This document shows, in pieces, positions 19,124 to 28,466 of a stretch of DNA of 64,000 nucleotides (position 1 is the stretch's first letter; each line of letters starts with the position of its first letter). This DNA is from Paracoccaceae bacterium. Its GTDB lineage: Bacteria; Pseudomonadota; Alphaproteobacteria; Rhodobacterales; Rhodobacteraceae. Location of the stretch: positions 21,460 through 85,459 of the forward strand of contig JAOGIM010000007.1 of the NCBI GenBank assembly GCA_028150825.1, in the 5' to 3' direction. The translations under genes were made by a program, and so were the position numbers. The notes beneath the pieces were generated by a model that saw only the letters and a program-made list of their open reading frames with translations, searched no databases and was not told the DNA's origin.

Positions 19124-19432
19124 CCTGACGGTCTGGGCCGAGCACCCGTTTCGCTTTTTTAGCATTTTGTCTTTGTATCGAGATTAGTTTTTGCGGATCA
19201 GTCCGATAGTGTTTTTTGGACGTGCACCGAGACATTGCACGAAGAGCGGTATTTATTTCCTAATGAAACATTTTTGCATTGCTATATTTATGATCATTCG
19301 GATCAAATAATTGGCATTCTTATGGTTACCATTTCCAGACCCCTTATCCATCTCAAAAATACAGGCTCGATTTAAATCTATTAAAAAGCTTGTAGGTGAA
19401 GCATAAAATATGGTCGAAATTTTGTTAAGCTA
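19124..19432. other. Intergenic gap between convergent dcd and scpB
   Basis: 309 bases with no gene or RNA that can be supported. In many Rhodobacteraceae tatA-tatB-tatC and serS follow scpB here; none is visible in this gap. Confidence 0.5.
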
Positions 19433-20095
19433 CTAGCCTTCGAACAACTCGCTTTGACCTTCGTTTACAATTTCTTCGTCCTCGTCCAGCGCACTTATAA
19501 ACTGACCAATAGCAGGCTGGCTTTCCAAAAGTCCTGCGGCTCGTAATTCTTTGAGACCGGGCAGATCGCGTGCGCTTTCCAACCCAAAGTGATCTAGGAA
19601 ATTTTGCGTCACCACAAAAGTGACAGGCCGACCTGGGGTCAGTTTGCGACGGCCAAACCGGATCCACTCCATTTCAATCAGCTGGTCAACTGTCCCACGA
19701 GAGACACTCACGCCTCGAATTTCTTCAATATCCGCTCTTGTTACGGGCTGGTGATAGGCAATAATTGCCAACGTCTCGATCGCAGCGCGGCTTAATTTCC
19801 GCGTTTCCAGAAGCTCTTTTTGCATTAAAAAACTTAGATCAGAGGCAGTTCTAATCGCCCAAGCATTTCCAATCTTCATAACATTTACACCACGCCCAGC
19901 GAAGCGTTTGCGCAAATTAACAAGCGCTTCCGCAGCGTCACAACCATGTGGCATCCGTTCATTCAAAGCCTTTACGGTCATCGGTTCGGCAGTGGCAAAT
20001 AAAATTGCCTCAATCATGCGTTCCTGTTCGCTGATCGGAGGCGCCTCAAACAAGCTCTGGTCAGAAATGTTCTCCTGATTTTCAGTTTCGTTCAC
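19433..20095 (-). CDS. scpB: Segregation and condensation protein B
   Basis: Winged-helix kleisin-associated subunit that binds ScpA in the SMC-ScpAB condensin. The expected product is 220 aa. Core motifs are EAILFATAEPMTVKAL, then RAAIETLAIIAYHQPVTRADIEEIRGV, and the second winged-helix GRRKLTPGRPVTFVVT. The start is probably GTG 20095, which overlaps the scpA stop as GTGA; a TTG three bases earlier is the alternative. The acidic C-terminal tail (EDEEIVNE) is usual. Confidence 0.94.
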   Translation of the reverse strand: MNETENQENISDQSLFEAPPISEQERMIEAILFATAEPMTVKALNERMPHGCDAAEALVNLRKRFAGRGVNVMKIGNAWAIRTASDLSFLMQKELLETRKLSRAAIETLAIIAYHQPVTRADIEEIRGVSVSRGTVDQLIEMEWIRFGRRKLTPGRPVTFVVTQNFLDHFGLESARDLPGLKELRAAGLLESQPAIGQFISALDEDEEIVNEGQSELFEG

Positions 20096-20883
20096 CAATC
20101 ACACCTTCTTCTTAATTCGATGGGCTCAAAAGTGCCACTTTGGCGCAATTCAATCTGACCAGCTTTGGCCAGTTCTAAAGACGCAGCAAAATTAGCAGCT
20201 GTAGCAGCGCGGCGACGCGCTGGATCTTTGCGCCAATCTTCAGGAAGATAACTTGCAAGATCCGTCCAATCGCCCGCAAACCCAATCATTCCACGCATTT
20301 TGGTAAGCGCCTCCTCCATTGTAAAGACGTTGTTGCGGTCCATAACAAAAGGGCGGAATTCATCCTTTGTCCGGATGCGCGAGTACCCCTGCATTAAATC
20401 AAGCAGAGTTGCGGTATATGTGACGTGCCGTACCATTTCCAACTTTTCAGGAATACCACGGATAAAAAAATCACGGCCCTTTTGATCACGTGCCATCAGT
20501 TGTGCAGCAGCATTGCGCATCGCCTGAAGCCGCTCTAGCTGAAAAGCTAGCCGTGCAGCCAGTTCTGCACCCGAAAGGCCTTCCTCGGTCGGATCAGGCG
20601 GAAGTAGAAGACGAGACTTTAAAAATGCTAGCCATGCAGCCATGACAAGATAGTCTGCCGCCAATTCGATGCGCAGTTCTTTTGCACGGTCAATAAATGC
20701 AAGATATTGCCGCGCAAGATCAAGAACTGATATTTTCAGAAGGTCAACTTTTTGCGTTCGGCTGAGGCTGAGCAGAAGGTCAAGCGGTCCTTCGAAGCCA
20801 TCAACGTCCACGATAAGAGCTTCTGTGGCCAAACGTTCACCAACTTCCAGTGTCTCATTCTTGGGGCTATCGAGTTGTGTCAT
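20092..20883 (-). CDS. scpA: Segregation and condensation protein A (kleisin)
   Basis: Kleisin bridging SMC heads in chromosome condensation and segregation. The 263-aa product opens with a short variable stretch and then the kleisin signature VDGFEGPLDLLLSLSRTQKVDLLKI and LARQYLAFIDRA. The middle has YLVMAAWLAFLKSRLLLP, and a winged-helix C-terminal part ends near EPIELRRRCDW. It is translationally coupled to scpB (about 4-bp overlap) and follows nagZ after 15 bases, as in Rhodobacteraceae. Confidence 0.95.
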   Translation of the reverse strand: MTQLDSPKNETLEVGERLATEALIVDVDGFEGPLDLLLSLSRTQKVDLLKISVLDLARQYLAFIDRAKELRIELAADYLVMAAWLAFLKSRLLLPPDPTEEGLSGAELAARLAFQLERLQAMRNAAAQLMARDQKGRDFFIRGIPEKLEMVRHVTYTATLLDLMQGYSRIRTKDEFRPFVMDRNNVFTMEEALTKMRGMIGFAGDWTDLASYLPEDWRKDPARRRAATAANFAASLELAKAGQIELRQSGTFEPIELRRRCDW

Positions 20884-20898
20884 ATCGCCTCGCCTAGA

Positions 20899-21903
20899 TC
20901 ATAGTGTCTCAAGCTGCGCCCGCGCCTGCACTAGGTCTACTTTGATGCTAGACAAAGAGTTATGCAAGGCGATAACTTTGTCTCCACGCAGTTGAGCCAT
21001 GGCACTCATTTTACCTATAGAATCTGTGATATTACGCATTTCGTCCAATTCACCATTACAGTGCAAAACAAGATCACATCCCACATCAATAACAGCTTTA
21101 GCCCGCTTTACCACCGTACCGCTAAGGGCCTGCATAGAAAGGTCATCACTCATCAGCAAACCATCAAACCCTATATCATTGCGGATCAAACCAATAATTT
21201 TTTCCGATACTGAGCCTGGTTTTGCATCTATGTTTCTATATATGACATGAGCCGTCATAGCTATCGGCAAATCATTCAACGCTTTGAAAGGCACAAAATC
21301 ACTAGCGGCAAGCACCTCTTTTGCTTCGGTCACAACAGGCGTCTCTTTATGGCTGTCAACTTGAGCCAATCCGTGGCCTGGAATGTGTTTAATCACAGGC
21401 AAAACACCCCCCGCCAGAAGCCCGTTTGCGGCAACTCTGGCAAGCCTACTAACCGTCATCGCATCGCGACCAAAGCAACGGTTTTTCAAAATTTTATGCG
21501 TCTGGGGGCGCGCAATGTCAGCAACTGGTGCACAATTGGCTGTGATTCCCAAATCTCGCAGTTCTTGGGCAATCATAAAGTAGCGAGCAAAAATCGCTTG
21601 TTCCGCACTCTCTCCAGTCATGTCGACATGTTCCAAAGGTGTAGGCCATTCTTTCACCAAAGGTGCACACAACCGCTGCACGCGACCACCCTCTTGATCG
21701 ATAAAAATCGGCACATACCAACCAACAGCATCGCGCAGATCAGTACATAAATCACGGATCTGATCGGCTGTTTTAATATTACGATCAAATAAAATGAAAC
21801 CAAAAGGATCCGCTTTAGCAAAGAGAGCCTTTTCTTTTGCGCTTAAAACCGCCCCAGCGCATCCAAATATCGCAGCGCACCGACCATATTTGGCATCAGT
21901 CAT
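20899..21903 (-). CDS. nagZ: Beta-N-acetylhexosaminidase NagZ
   Basis: Family-3 glycoside hydrolase that removes GlcNAc from anhydro-muropeptides in the cytoplasm during cell-wall recycling. The expected product is 334 aa. The catalytic signature KHIPGHGLAQVDSHKETP contains the His/Asp pair of the mobile loop, and the nucleophile lies in LLMSDDLSMQAL. The start is ATG 21903, in a TAATG junction with the upstream SPOR gene; a TTG at 21927 would give a 25-bp overlap and is less likely. AnmK, encoded at 40.7 kb, acts later in the same recycling pathway. Confidence 0.94.
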   Translation of the reverse strand: MTDAKYGRCAAIFGCAGAVLSAKEKALFAKADPFGFILFDRNIKTADQIRDLCTDLRDAVGWYVPIFIDQEGGRVQRLCAPLVKEWPTPLEHVDMTGESAEQAIFARYFMIAQELRDLGITANCAPVADIARPQTHKILKNRCFGRDAMTVSRLARVAANGLLAGGVLPVIKHIPGHGLAQVDSHKETPVVTEAKEVLAASDFVPFKALNDLPIAMTAHVIYRNIDAKPGSVSEKIIGLIRNDIGFDGLLMSDDLSMQALSGTVVKRAKAVIDVGCDLVLHCNGELDEMRNITDSIGKMSAMAQLRGDKVIALHNSLSSIKVDLVQARAQLETL

Positions 21904-22829
21904 TAGCGCACGGTGACGGGGATACAATCAGCGTTGCTGGCTACGAGAAGAGCACAGAAACGGCGCGCATCGTCCAAATCTTCAAAGCCCTCCGCCCTTA
22001 GCCGGTAAAACACTTTCCCCCCGCTAGTCGCGCGCTGGATGACACGACCCCTATTCGTCATAAAGCTTGGAAATTTCTGACGCAATCGCAACCATACCGT
22101 CCGGGCGACATTGTCACTATCAAATGCTCCAAGCTGAACCAAGGCAGTTCCAACCGCAAGATCTTCGAGTTCGATGTCGCGCACCACATTGACGGCTACG
22201 GTGGTCACACCTGCATCGGATGGGCGTTTGCGGGGGCGCAAAGATATCGACATTGTGCCAGATGATATGTCAGCGACTGCATCATTTGATTTCAATGCTT
22301 CCCTCAACGCATCTTGAATACCATTCTTTGGCAAAGTCACAACCTCGATTACTTTTTCGTCACCTTCAGGGGATAAAGCATCTTTGGAAATTTTATTGGC
22401 CAATGCGGCCATATCAGTTTCAGTACTTGGATTTAAGATCGTATCTTGAGTTGTCAGTTCCATAGTTTCAGAAAGATCTTTCGGAGGAAGATCATCCGGA
22501 ATCAGAGCGACGGGTCTGGGTGCAAGGGTAACTTGTTCGGGATCAATGCTTAGAACTTCTTCAGCGACTTCATTTACAGACAAGCCTTGATGCGCCGTCG
22601 CCATGCCCCCAGGGTTCTCCGGAGCAACGCGCATCGGTTCATTTGAGGCAGAAATGACAGGGATGCCACTTACGTCGCGTACCACAAGCTTATAGGCCCA
22701 TACGCTTATCGATACAGCCAGCGTTATGCTGAGCACTGCACTTAAGATCTGAGCCACAAGACCTATGCTTGCCGCCTGCGAATTAGGTTCATCAAAAAAA
22801 GGCTCTGACGCCTCAAAGTTCTCTGCCAT
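21903..22829 (-). CDS. SPOR-domain membrane protein
   Basis: 308-aa inner-membrane protein with one transmembrane helix near residues 25-50 (ILSAVLSITLAVSISVWAY). A long, probably disordered periplasmic linker follows, then a C-terminal SPOR domain of about 75 residues (TALVQLGAFDSDNVARTVW to the end). SPOR domains bind denuded septal peptidoglycan. The single-TM-linker-SPOR architecture between argS and nagZ is standard in Rhodobacteraceae. A good GGAGGGC site precedes the ATG. Confidence 0.9.
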   Translation of the reverse strand: MAENFEASEPFFDEPNSQAASIGLVAQILSAVLSITLAVSISVWAYKLVVRDVSGIPVISASNEPMRVAPENPGGMATAHQGLSVNEVAEEVLSIDPEQVTLAPRPVALIPDDLPPKDLSETMELTTQDTILNPSTETDMAALANKISKDALSPEGDEKVIEVVTLPKNGIQDALREALKSNDAVADISSGTMSISLRPRKRPSDAGVTTVAVNVVRDIELEDLAVGTALVQLGAFDSDNVARTVWLRLRQKFPSFMTNRGRVIQRATSGGKVFYRLRAEGFEDLDDARRFCALLVASNADCIPVTVR

Positions 22830-22904
22830 ATTGCCCTCCGCTATGCCTCAAGATAATTCAGGAAAACGGTTGTTATGCCTCAGGTCGACGGTTAGCAGCT
22901 TATT

Positions 22905-24650
22905 TTAGCGCATTTCTTCCATCGGTTTGACCCCTAGAATACCAAGACCTGCAGAAATAACAACACAAACACCCTTTACGAGGGCAATTTTTGCTTGTGA
23001 TGTGTCCGGATCGTCCTCTTGAAGGAAACGGAGAGTAGGTTCTTCATTGCCTTTATTCCATAATGCATGCAGATCACTGGCTAATTCGTAAAGGTAAAAC
23101 GCTACGCGATGGGGTTCATGTGTACGCGTTGCTATTTCGATCAAACGGGGCCATTCGGCCAATCTCCGTATTACTCCCAACTCAGCTTCATGGCTAAGCC
23201 GGGATAAATCAGCCGCCTCAAGAGTGGCAATATCCACCTTTATTCCAGCTTCAGCAGCACGTCTTTGCACGCTGCATCCCCGAGCATGGGCGTATTGTAC
23301 ATAATAGACCGGGTTTTCGCGGGATTGCTCAAGCACTTTATTAAAATCAAAATCAAGAGGCGCATCATTCTTGCGCGTCAGCATCACAAAACGGGTTACA
23401 TCTACCCCCACTTGATCCACCAAATCGCGTAGAGTGACAAAGGTCCCTGCCCTTTTCGACATTTTAAACGGATCACCGTCCTTGAAAAGTTTGACCAGCT
23501 GGGTCAATTTTATTTCGAGTTGGACTTTCCCCGCAGAAAGCGCCGAGACCGCCGCCTTCATCCTTTTGACATACCCGCTGTGGTCGGCCCCAAAAACATT
23601 AATCAATAGATCATAGCCCCGGTTCACCTTATTGGCATGATAGGCAATATCTGGTGCAAAATAAGTCCAACTTCCGTCTGACTTCATAACAGGACGATCG
23701 ACATCATCTCCGTGATCGGTAGATTTAAAGAGAGTTTGTTCGCGCGGCTCCCAATCTTCAGGTTTTTTGCCTTTGGGCTGTTCTAGTATACCTTCATAAA
23801 TCAGACCTTTAGTGCGAAGACTATCAATGGTTGCTTCGATCGCACCCGTGCCATAAAGAGATTTTTCACTGAAAAATGAGTCTATGCTCACACCAAGCAT
23901 CGCAAGATCATCCCGGATCATTCCCATCATAGCTTCGGTAGCGTATTCTCTGATTTCAGCAAGCCAGAACTGCTCGCCCTGATCCAGATAGGCATCGCCA
24001 ACTTTGTCTTTTAAAGCTTGACCCAGAGGGATCAGGTAATCACCCGGATATGTACCGTCTTCAAAAGCAACTTCCTGCCCATGCGCTTCTAAATAGCGCA
24101 GATAAACCGACCGGGCTAAAACATCGACTTGAGAGCCACCATCATTGACATAATACTCGCGCGTTACGTCATAACCGGCATAATCAAGCAAGCCAGCCAA
24201 TGCATCCCCAAAAACTGCGCCTCGCGTATGTCCAACATGCAGCGGGCCGGTCGGATTGGCGCTAACGTATTCGACATTCACTTTTTGGCCAGCACCCATA
24301 GCAGACATGCCGTAAGCTCTGCCTGACGAAAGCACATCTCGGACTAGTGACTGCCAAACATAGGGAACAATACGAATGTTCAAAAAGCCTGGTCCAGCAA
24401 TTTTCACAGATATAATTCTGTCATCCGTACCCAGAATGTTGACAAGTTTCTCGGCAATATCGCCTGGCGTTTGTCCTGCAGGCTTTGACAAAACCATAGC
24501 TGCATTGGTTGACATATCGCCATGAAGTGGATCACGTGGAGGTTCCACTGTGACATTGCCAAAACTCAATCCATCGGGCAGATCACCGGCTTTAGTCATT
24601 GTTTTGAGCGTTTCTATTACTAAGTCACGAATATCGTTAAAGAGATTCAT
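22905..24650 (-). CDS. argS: Arginyl-tRNA synthetase
   Basis: Class I aminoacyl-tRNA synthetase of 581 aa charging tRNA-Arg. The N-terminal Add1 domain leads to the HIGH-type motif (NPTGPLHVGHTRGAV). The KMSKS-type loop is FKMSKRAGTF. The DALR anticodon-binding domain occupies the last 120 residues (YVQYAHARGCSV, HRVAFYLYELASDLHALWN), and the end GVKPMEEM is typical. It leads the argS-SPOR-nagZ-scpA-scpB run, with 75 bases to the SPOR gene. Confidence 0.97.
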   Translation of the reverse strand: MNLFNDIRDLVIETLKTMTKAGDLPDGLSFGNVTVEPPRDPLHGDMSTNAAMVLSKPAGQTPGDIAEKLVNILGTDDRIISVKIAGPGFLNIRIVPYVWQSLVRDVLSSGRAYGMSAMGAGQKVNVEYVSANPTGPLHVGHTRGAVFGDALAGLLDYAGYDVTREYYVNDGGSQVDVLARSVYLRYLEAHGQEVAFEDGTYPGDYLIPLGQALKDKVGDAYLDQGEQFWLAEIREYATEAMMGMIRDDLAMLGVSIDSFFSEKSLYGTGAIEATIDSLRTKGLIYEGILEQPKGKKPEDWEPREQTLFKSTDHGDDVDRPVMKSDGSWTYFAPDIAYHANKVNRGYDLLINVFGADHSGYVKRMKAAVSALSAGKVQLEIKLTQLVKLFKDGDPFKMSKRAGTFVTLRDLVDQVGVDVTRFVMLTRKNDAPLDFDFNKVLEQSRENPVYYVQYAHARGCSVQRRAAEAGIKVDIATLEAADLSRLSHEAELGVIRRLAEWPRLIEIATRTHEPHRVAFYLYELASDLHALWNKGNEEPTLRFLQEDDPDTSQAKIALVKGVCVVISAGLGILGVKPMEEMR

Positions 24651-24782
24651 AATGAGCTATCCTTGAGTTCAGGGCGGTGTATCACGCTATCCGTCAAGGT
24701 CAATCTGTCTCTTTGGATTCGCCAGAAAATTGGGCTATGCCAAAGGCATAAGATCCGATAATACCAATATCCAACAGACGGC

Positions 24783-25931
24783 TTAAATCTCACCCCCTTT
24801 AAACAGCCTTTTGTGTTCCTGAAGAGCGAAACGATCTGTCATCCCAGAGATATAATCAGCCACAATTCGCGCCAAGGCCGTTTTATCCTCAACTTCGGCA
24901 ACATCCGCGCGCCACTGTTTGGGCAAGAGATCGGTTTGTTTCATGAACAATGAAAATAAATCGTTCACAGCTTTGGTAACTTCCTTCCGCATTATTATGA
25001 CGCTGGGCGCACGGTACATATGGTAAAACAGAAACTTACGGATCACTTTAAGTTCAGCCCAAAGTGGGCCAGAGAATTGGATCATTGGTCGACCGGCCCA
25101 GCGCACGTCAGACGCATTCTGAGGGTGCAGATCGCTAAGATTAGCTTGACTGACAGATATCACATCTTCAACCAAAACTCCAAAAAACCGCCGCAGCGCC
25201 TCGTGGCGGCGCCGGTAAAAGTTCAAACCCGGATATTTTGTGTCTACCCTTGCAAAACAGTCCTCCAAGACGGGTAATTCGGCAAGTTCGTCCGTCGAGA
25301 ATAATTCTGCCCTTAGACCATCGTGCAGGTCATGGCTATTATAGGCAATATCGTCTGCTAAGGCCGCCACTTGGGCCTCTGCACTGGCAAAGCTGTCTAA
25401 TTCTAGATCGTGATTATCGTTGTATTCACTTAGAGCATAAGGAAGTGCACCAGTAACCGGCCCATTATGCTTGGCAATCCCTTCCAAGGTTTCCCACGTC
25501 AAGTTAAGTCCATCAAAACAGGCATAATGGCGTTCAAGCCTTGTGACAATCCGCAAGGCTTGAGCATTGTGGTCAAAGCCACCATAAGGCGCCATAAGCT
25601 CATTGAGCGCCTCCTCCCCTGTATGGCCAAACGGGGGATGTCCAAGATCATGGGCCAGCGCAACGGCTTCGGTCAATTCAGAATTAAGGCCCAAAACACC
25701 CGAGATAGTGCGCGCCACTTGAGCCACTTCAATGGAATGAGTTAAACGCGTACGATAATAATCACCCTCATGCTCAATAAAAACTTGGGTTTTGTGTTTT
25801 AACCGTCGGAAAGCGCTGCTGTGAATTATGCGATCTCTATCGCGCTGATAGGCTGATCGAAACGTACTTTCTTCCTCTAAGAATAACCGTCCGCGACTTA
25901 ACTTAGGGTTGGAACAGAAAATTTCGCCCAT
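24783..25931 (-). CDS. dgt: Deoxyguanosinetriphosphate triphosphohydrolase-like dNTPase
   Basis: HD-domain hydrolase that releases tripolyphosphate from dNTPs. The 382-aa protein contains the metal-binding HD pair in HDLGHPPFGHTGEEAL, the upstream RRLKHKTQVF and TRLTHSIEVAQ, and the later LADDIAYNSHDLHDGL. This matches the dGTPase type-2 group, common as dgtP-like genes beside argS in alphaproteobacteria. The ATG is preceded by GGAAGG. It is divergent from erpA across 81 bases. Confidence 0.93.
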   Translation of the reverse strand: MGEIFCSNPKLSRGRLFLEEESTFRSAYQRDRDRIIHSSAFRRLKHKTQVFIEHEGDYYRTRLTHSIEVAQVARTISGVLGLNSELTEAVALAHDLGHPPFGHTGEEALNELMAPYGGFDHNAQALRIVTRLERHYACFDGLNLTWETLEGIAKHNGPVTGALPYALSEYNDNHDLELDSFASAEAQVAALADDIAYNSHDLHDGLRAELFSTDELAELPVLEDCFARVDTKYPGLNFYRRRHEALRRFFGVLVEDVISVSQANLSDLHPQNASDVRWAGRPMIQFSGPLWAELKVIRKFLFYHMYRAPSVIIMRKEVTKAVNDLFSLFMKQTDLLPKQWRADVAEVEDKTALARIVADYISGMTDRFALQEHKRLFKGGEI

Positions 25932-25985
25932 TTACCAGCCTTCCTTGTTATATAATATTAGAGGTAGTATATCGTTAGTTATAGA

Positions 25986-26000
25986 AAGAGGTAACCTCTT
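25986..26000. promoter_or_regulatory. Perfect 15-bp palindrome upstream of erpA
   Basis: AAGAGGTAACCTCTT has two perfect 7-base arms around one central A, ending 12 bases before the erpA ATG and just ahead of the GGAG ribosome-binding site. A TATAAT lies at 25951-25956 in the same divergent gap. The palindrome could be an operator for erpA or dgt, or an mRNA hairpin controlling erpA translation. No known regulator motif was matched. Confidence 0.5.
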
Positions 26001-26012
26001 GGAGTACCAAAA

Positions 26013-26336
26013 ATGAATTTACCACCAAAAGTGACGGAACGCGCTTTTGAAAGGCTGGCTGAGATAGGCGCAGCCAACGAGGGAATGGCCCTACGAATCG
26101 CTGTCGCGGGTGGTGGTTGCTCAGGGTTTCAGTACGATATTCTGCTGGATACCGAAACGGAAGGCGACCTTGTTCTTAAAGGCAATGGGCAGGCAGTCGT
26201 CGTGGATAGTACTTCACTTCCGTTCCTGCACAACGCAGTGATCGATTTTTCAGAAGAGTTGATTGGTGCGCGTTTTATCATCGAAAACCCGAATGCCACA
26301 AGTTCTTGTGGCTGCGGTACGAGCTTTGCAATATAA
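26013..26336 (+). CDS. erpA: Iron-sulfur cluster carrier/insertion protein (ErpA/IscA type)
   Basis: A-type carrier that hands Fe-S clusters to target enzymes. The 107-aa protein has all three cluster cysteines: Cys36 (GGGCSGFQYD) and Cys99 and Cys101 (SSCGCGTSF). It stands alone, divergent from dgt, and not next to a suf or isc operon. The pairing with dgt and xth is common in Rhodobacteraceae. ErpA and IscA cannot be separated with certainty by eye. Confidence 0.9.
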   Translation: MNLPPKVTERAFERLAEIGAANEGMALRIAVAGGGCSGFQYDILLDTETEGDLVLKGNGQAVVVDSTSLPFLHNAVIDFSEELIGARFIIENPNATSSCGCGTSFAI

Positions 26337-26762
26337 TATCTGCTTCTAAGTTTTACAACCTAGTGCGCTGATCAAATCTGGCGCAATTTAGCCAGACACA
26401 TGGCTGAGAACAGGCCAAAAAAACGTGAGGAAAAATTCTCCAATTCATCAATAGATTTCTTGATAATTTCCAGAACATTATGGGCTTCATTCGATAGAAC
26501 GAGTGATATTCACCTTTGCATCTTATTCCAATCTGTTCTGCGGTTTTAATCCAATTAAAAAAATTCTGCTCAATATTCCTCTGAGAGCAGGCGTCGTTTT
26601 GGGCGCGTGGCAGGATCTCATTCCTGTACTATCTGTTTATTTTTGAATGTTTCTTTGCCTCTGAGGTTCAAACCCCAAAAAAACCAGAATAATATCTCGA
26701 ATCGTTTGTGGTTAGATCTAATTTTCAGCTATGTGTCATACCAATGATGTAGGAGGCTTTTG
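26337..26762. other. Intergenic gap between erpA and xth
   Basis: 426 bases, AT-rich in places. The right end holds a strong Shine-Dalgarno (AGGAGG, 26751-26756) for xth. A plus-strand fragment around 26530-26645 reads without stops for about 35 codons, but no family could be assigned. No RNA gene is seen. Confidence 0.45.
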
Positions 26763-27542
26763 ATGAAAATTGCGACATTTAATATTAACGGTATAAAAGC
26801 GCGCACCGATGCATTGGGCGCCTGGCTCGATGAAGCTCAACCGGATATTGCTCTGTTGCAAGAGGTAAAATCGGTTGACGAAGGCTTTCCACGCGAGCTT
26901 TTCGAAGATCGGGGTTATAATGTTTATACCCACGGACAAAAGTCCTTTAACGGCGTTGCAATTCTTTCAAAAAAGCCACTGGAAAATGTTTGTTTCGGCC
27001 TTCCAGGCGATAACAGTGACGAACAAGCCAGATGGATTGAAGCCACAGTGATTGGTCGACAGGCTTTGCATATCTGTGGCCTCTACCTGCCAAATGGAAA
27101 CCCCGCACCGGGACCTAAATACGATTACAAACTCAGCTGGATGAAAAGACTACATTACCGCGCCCAAGATTTGATTCAGTCAGAAATGCCCGCATTGATG
27201 GCCGGTGACTACAATATAATCCCTCAGCCAGAAGATGCAGCAACACCCCAAGCCTGGACCAATGACGCTCTGTTCCTGCCTCAAAGTAGAGAGGCATTCC
27301 GCCGGATTGTTGCGCTTGGCTTTACTGATGCGTTCCGCGCCTGCAACCCGTCACCGGGTCAATATAGTTTCTGGGATTATCAGGCCGGCGCAAGGAACCG
27401 CAACGATGGCATACGTATTGACCATATTCTGATGACACCGGCTTGCGCAGATATGTTGGTCGACTGCGAGATTGACCAACATGTGCGTGATCGCGAAAAA
27501 CCATCCGATCATGTTCCCGTTTGGGTCAGACTAGACAATTAA
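26763..27542 (+). CDS. xthA: Exodeoxyribonuclease III
   Basis: AP endonuclease / 3'-5' exonuclease of base excision repair. The expected product is 259 aa, full length. Family motifs are visible: IATFNINGIKAR, LLQEVKSVDEGFP, the catalytic LMAGDYNIIPQPED, RIDHILMTP and the final SDHVPVWVRLD. Of two adjacent start options, ATG 26763 has AGGAGG six bases upstream. The gene stands alone, followed by a decayed transporter gene. Confidence 0.96.
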   Translation: MKIATFNINGIKARTDALGAWLDEAQPDIALLQEVKSVDEGFPRELFEDRGYNVYTHGQKSFNGVAILSKKPLENVCFGLPGDNSDEQARWIEATVIGRQALHICGLYLPNGNPAPGPKYDYKLSWMKRLHYRAQDLIQSEMPALMAGDYNIIPQPEDAATPQAWTNDALFLPQSREAFRRIVALGFTDAFRACNPSPGQYSFWDYQAGARNRNDGIRIDHILMTPACADMLVDCEIDQHVRDREKPSDHVPVWVRLDN

Positions 27543-27746
27543 TGCGTTTTACAAAATTCAGTCAGCCTTGTTTTGAAGCTAAGCATAGGATTTTATCGCC
27601 AAAAACTGACTAGAGCGGCTGTCATAGTACCTATTAGTGGGAAATAACGCTACATTCCAACACCGAATTAGCAAGAAACGGGTCGTGTTTGTAATCAGGA
27701 CTAGCATAGATTAATGCTGACAACGAACTCGTTCGGACCAATCAAC

Positions 27747-28375
27747 ATGCCGTCTCCTTCCACTCCACTATTAGATTTAAAATCCCTTTCAATGCTATTG
27801 TAGCTTGCAGCCGTTTGGGGAAGATCGTTTTTCTTTGCCAAAATTGCACTTTGGGAAGTGCCACCACTCACCATAACGCTTCACAGAGTGATCAGGGCGT
27901 TGCTAAAACTATTGCTGATATGCGTAGTCAAGGAAATAAAATACCTGTTCCGGTTCAAATTTGGCTGGCTTATTTGGCGATGGACGCCCTGAATAACGCG
28001 CTTCCATTTCCCCTAATTTTTTGGGATCAGACACAAATCGATAGTAGCTTGGCTTCTATTTTAAATGCAACGACTGCGATACTTCCTGTAGTCATCGCTT
28101 GTTTATCGCTTGCAGATTATGCTTTGACGACAAAAGAAATTAACGGCGCCACGCTGAGCCTAATCGGAGTGGTCTGAATCATTAGGCCAAGTTCATTACC
28201 TGAGATCGATTTGGGCAATCTGGCTCAGTTGGAAATTCTTGGTGCCACTTTGTCATATGCTTTTGCAGAAGTTTGAGGAGGGGTAGCGCTTAATGGACAA
28301 CCAGCTCTTATGAATGCTCTTGGGCTTGCAGTCACAGACGAACGCCTAATTCCACACTTCCATAAGGCTCCTTAA
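27747..28375 (+). pseudogene. Degraded EamA/DMT-family transporter
   Basis: Remnant of a ten-helix drug/metabolite transporter. From ATG 27747 one frame reads MPSPSTPLLDLK, hits TAG at 27801, then continues with AAVWGRSFFFAKIALWEVPPLT. A frameshift near 27970 moves the similarity into another frame, with LNNALPFPLIFWDQTQ and ASILNATTAILP. A TGA at 28175 and another stop near 28276 interrupt the rest (LGATLSYAFAEV). The remnant is about 630 bases against about 900 for a full gene, so the C-terminal half is largely deleted. The gene is clearly dead. Confidence 0.8.
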
Positions 28376-28466
28376 TACTGAAGGCGATGTCGAAAATTAT
28401 ATCAACGTTAAAAGTACGTTCTAAGAAGAAATCAGCAAAACCTAGATCGCTTTGCAGGACTATTTT

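Noticed and set aside
26530..26645. Fragment resembling the end of a YjbQ-like protein (PLRAGVVLGAWQDL)
   Set aside because: Match is short and upstream codons do not continue the similarity.
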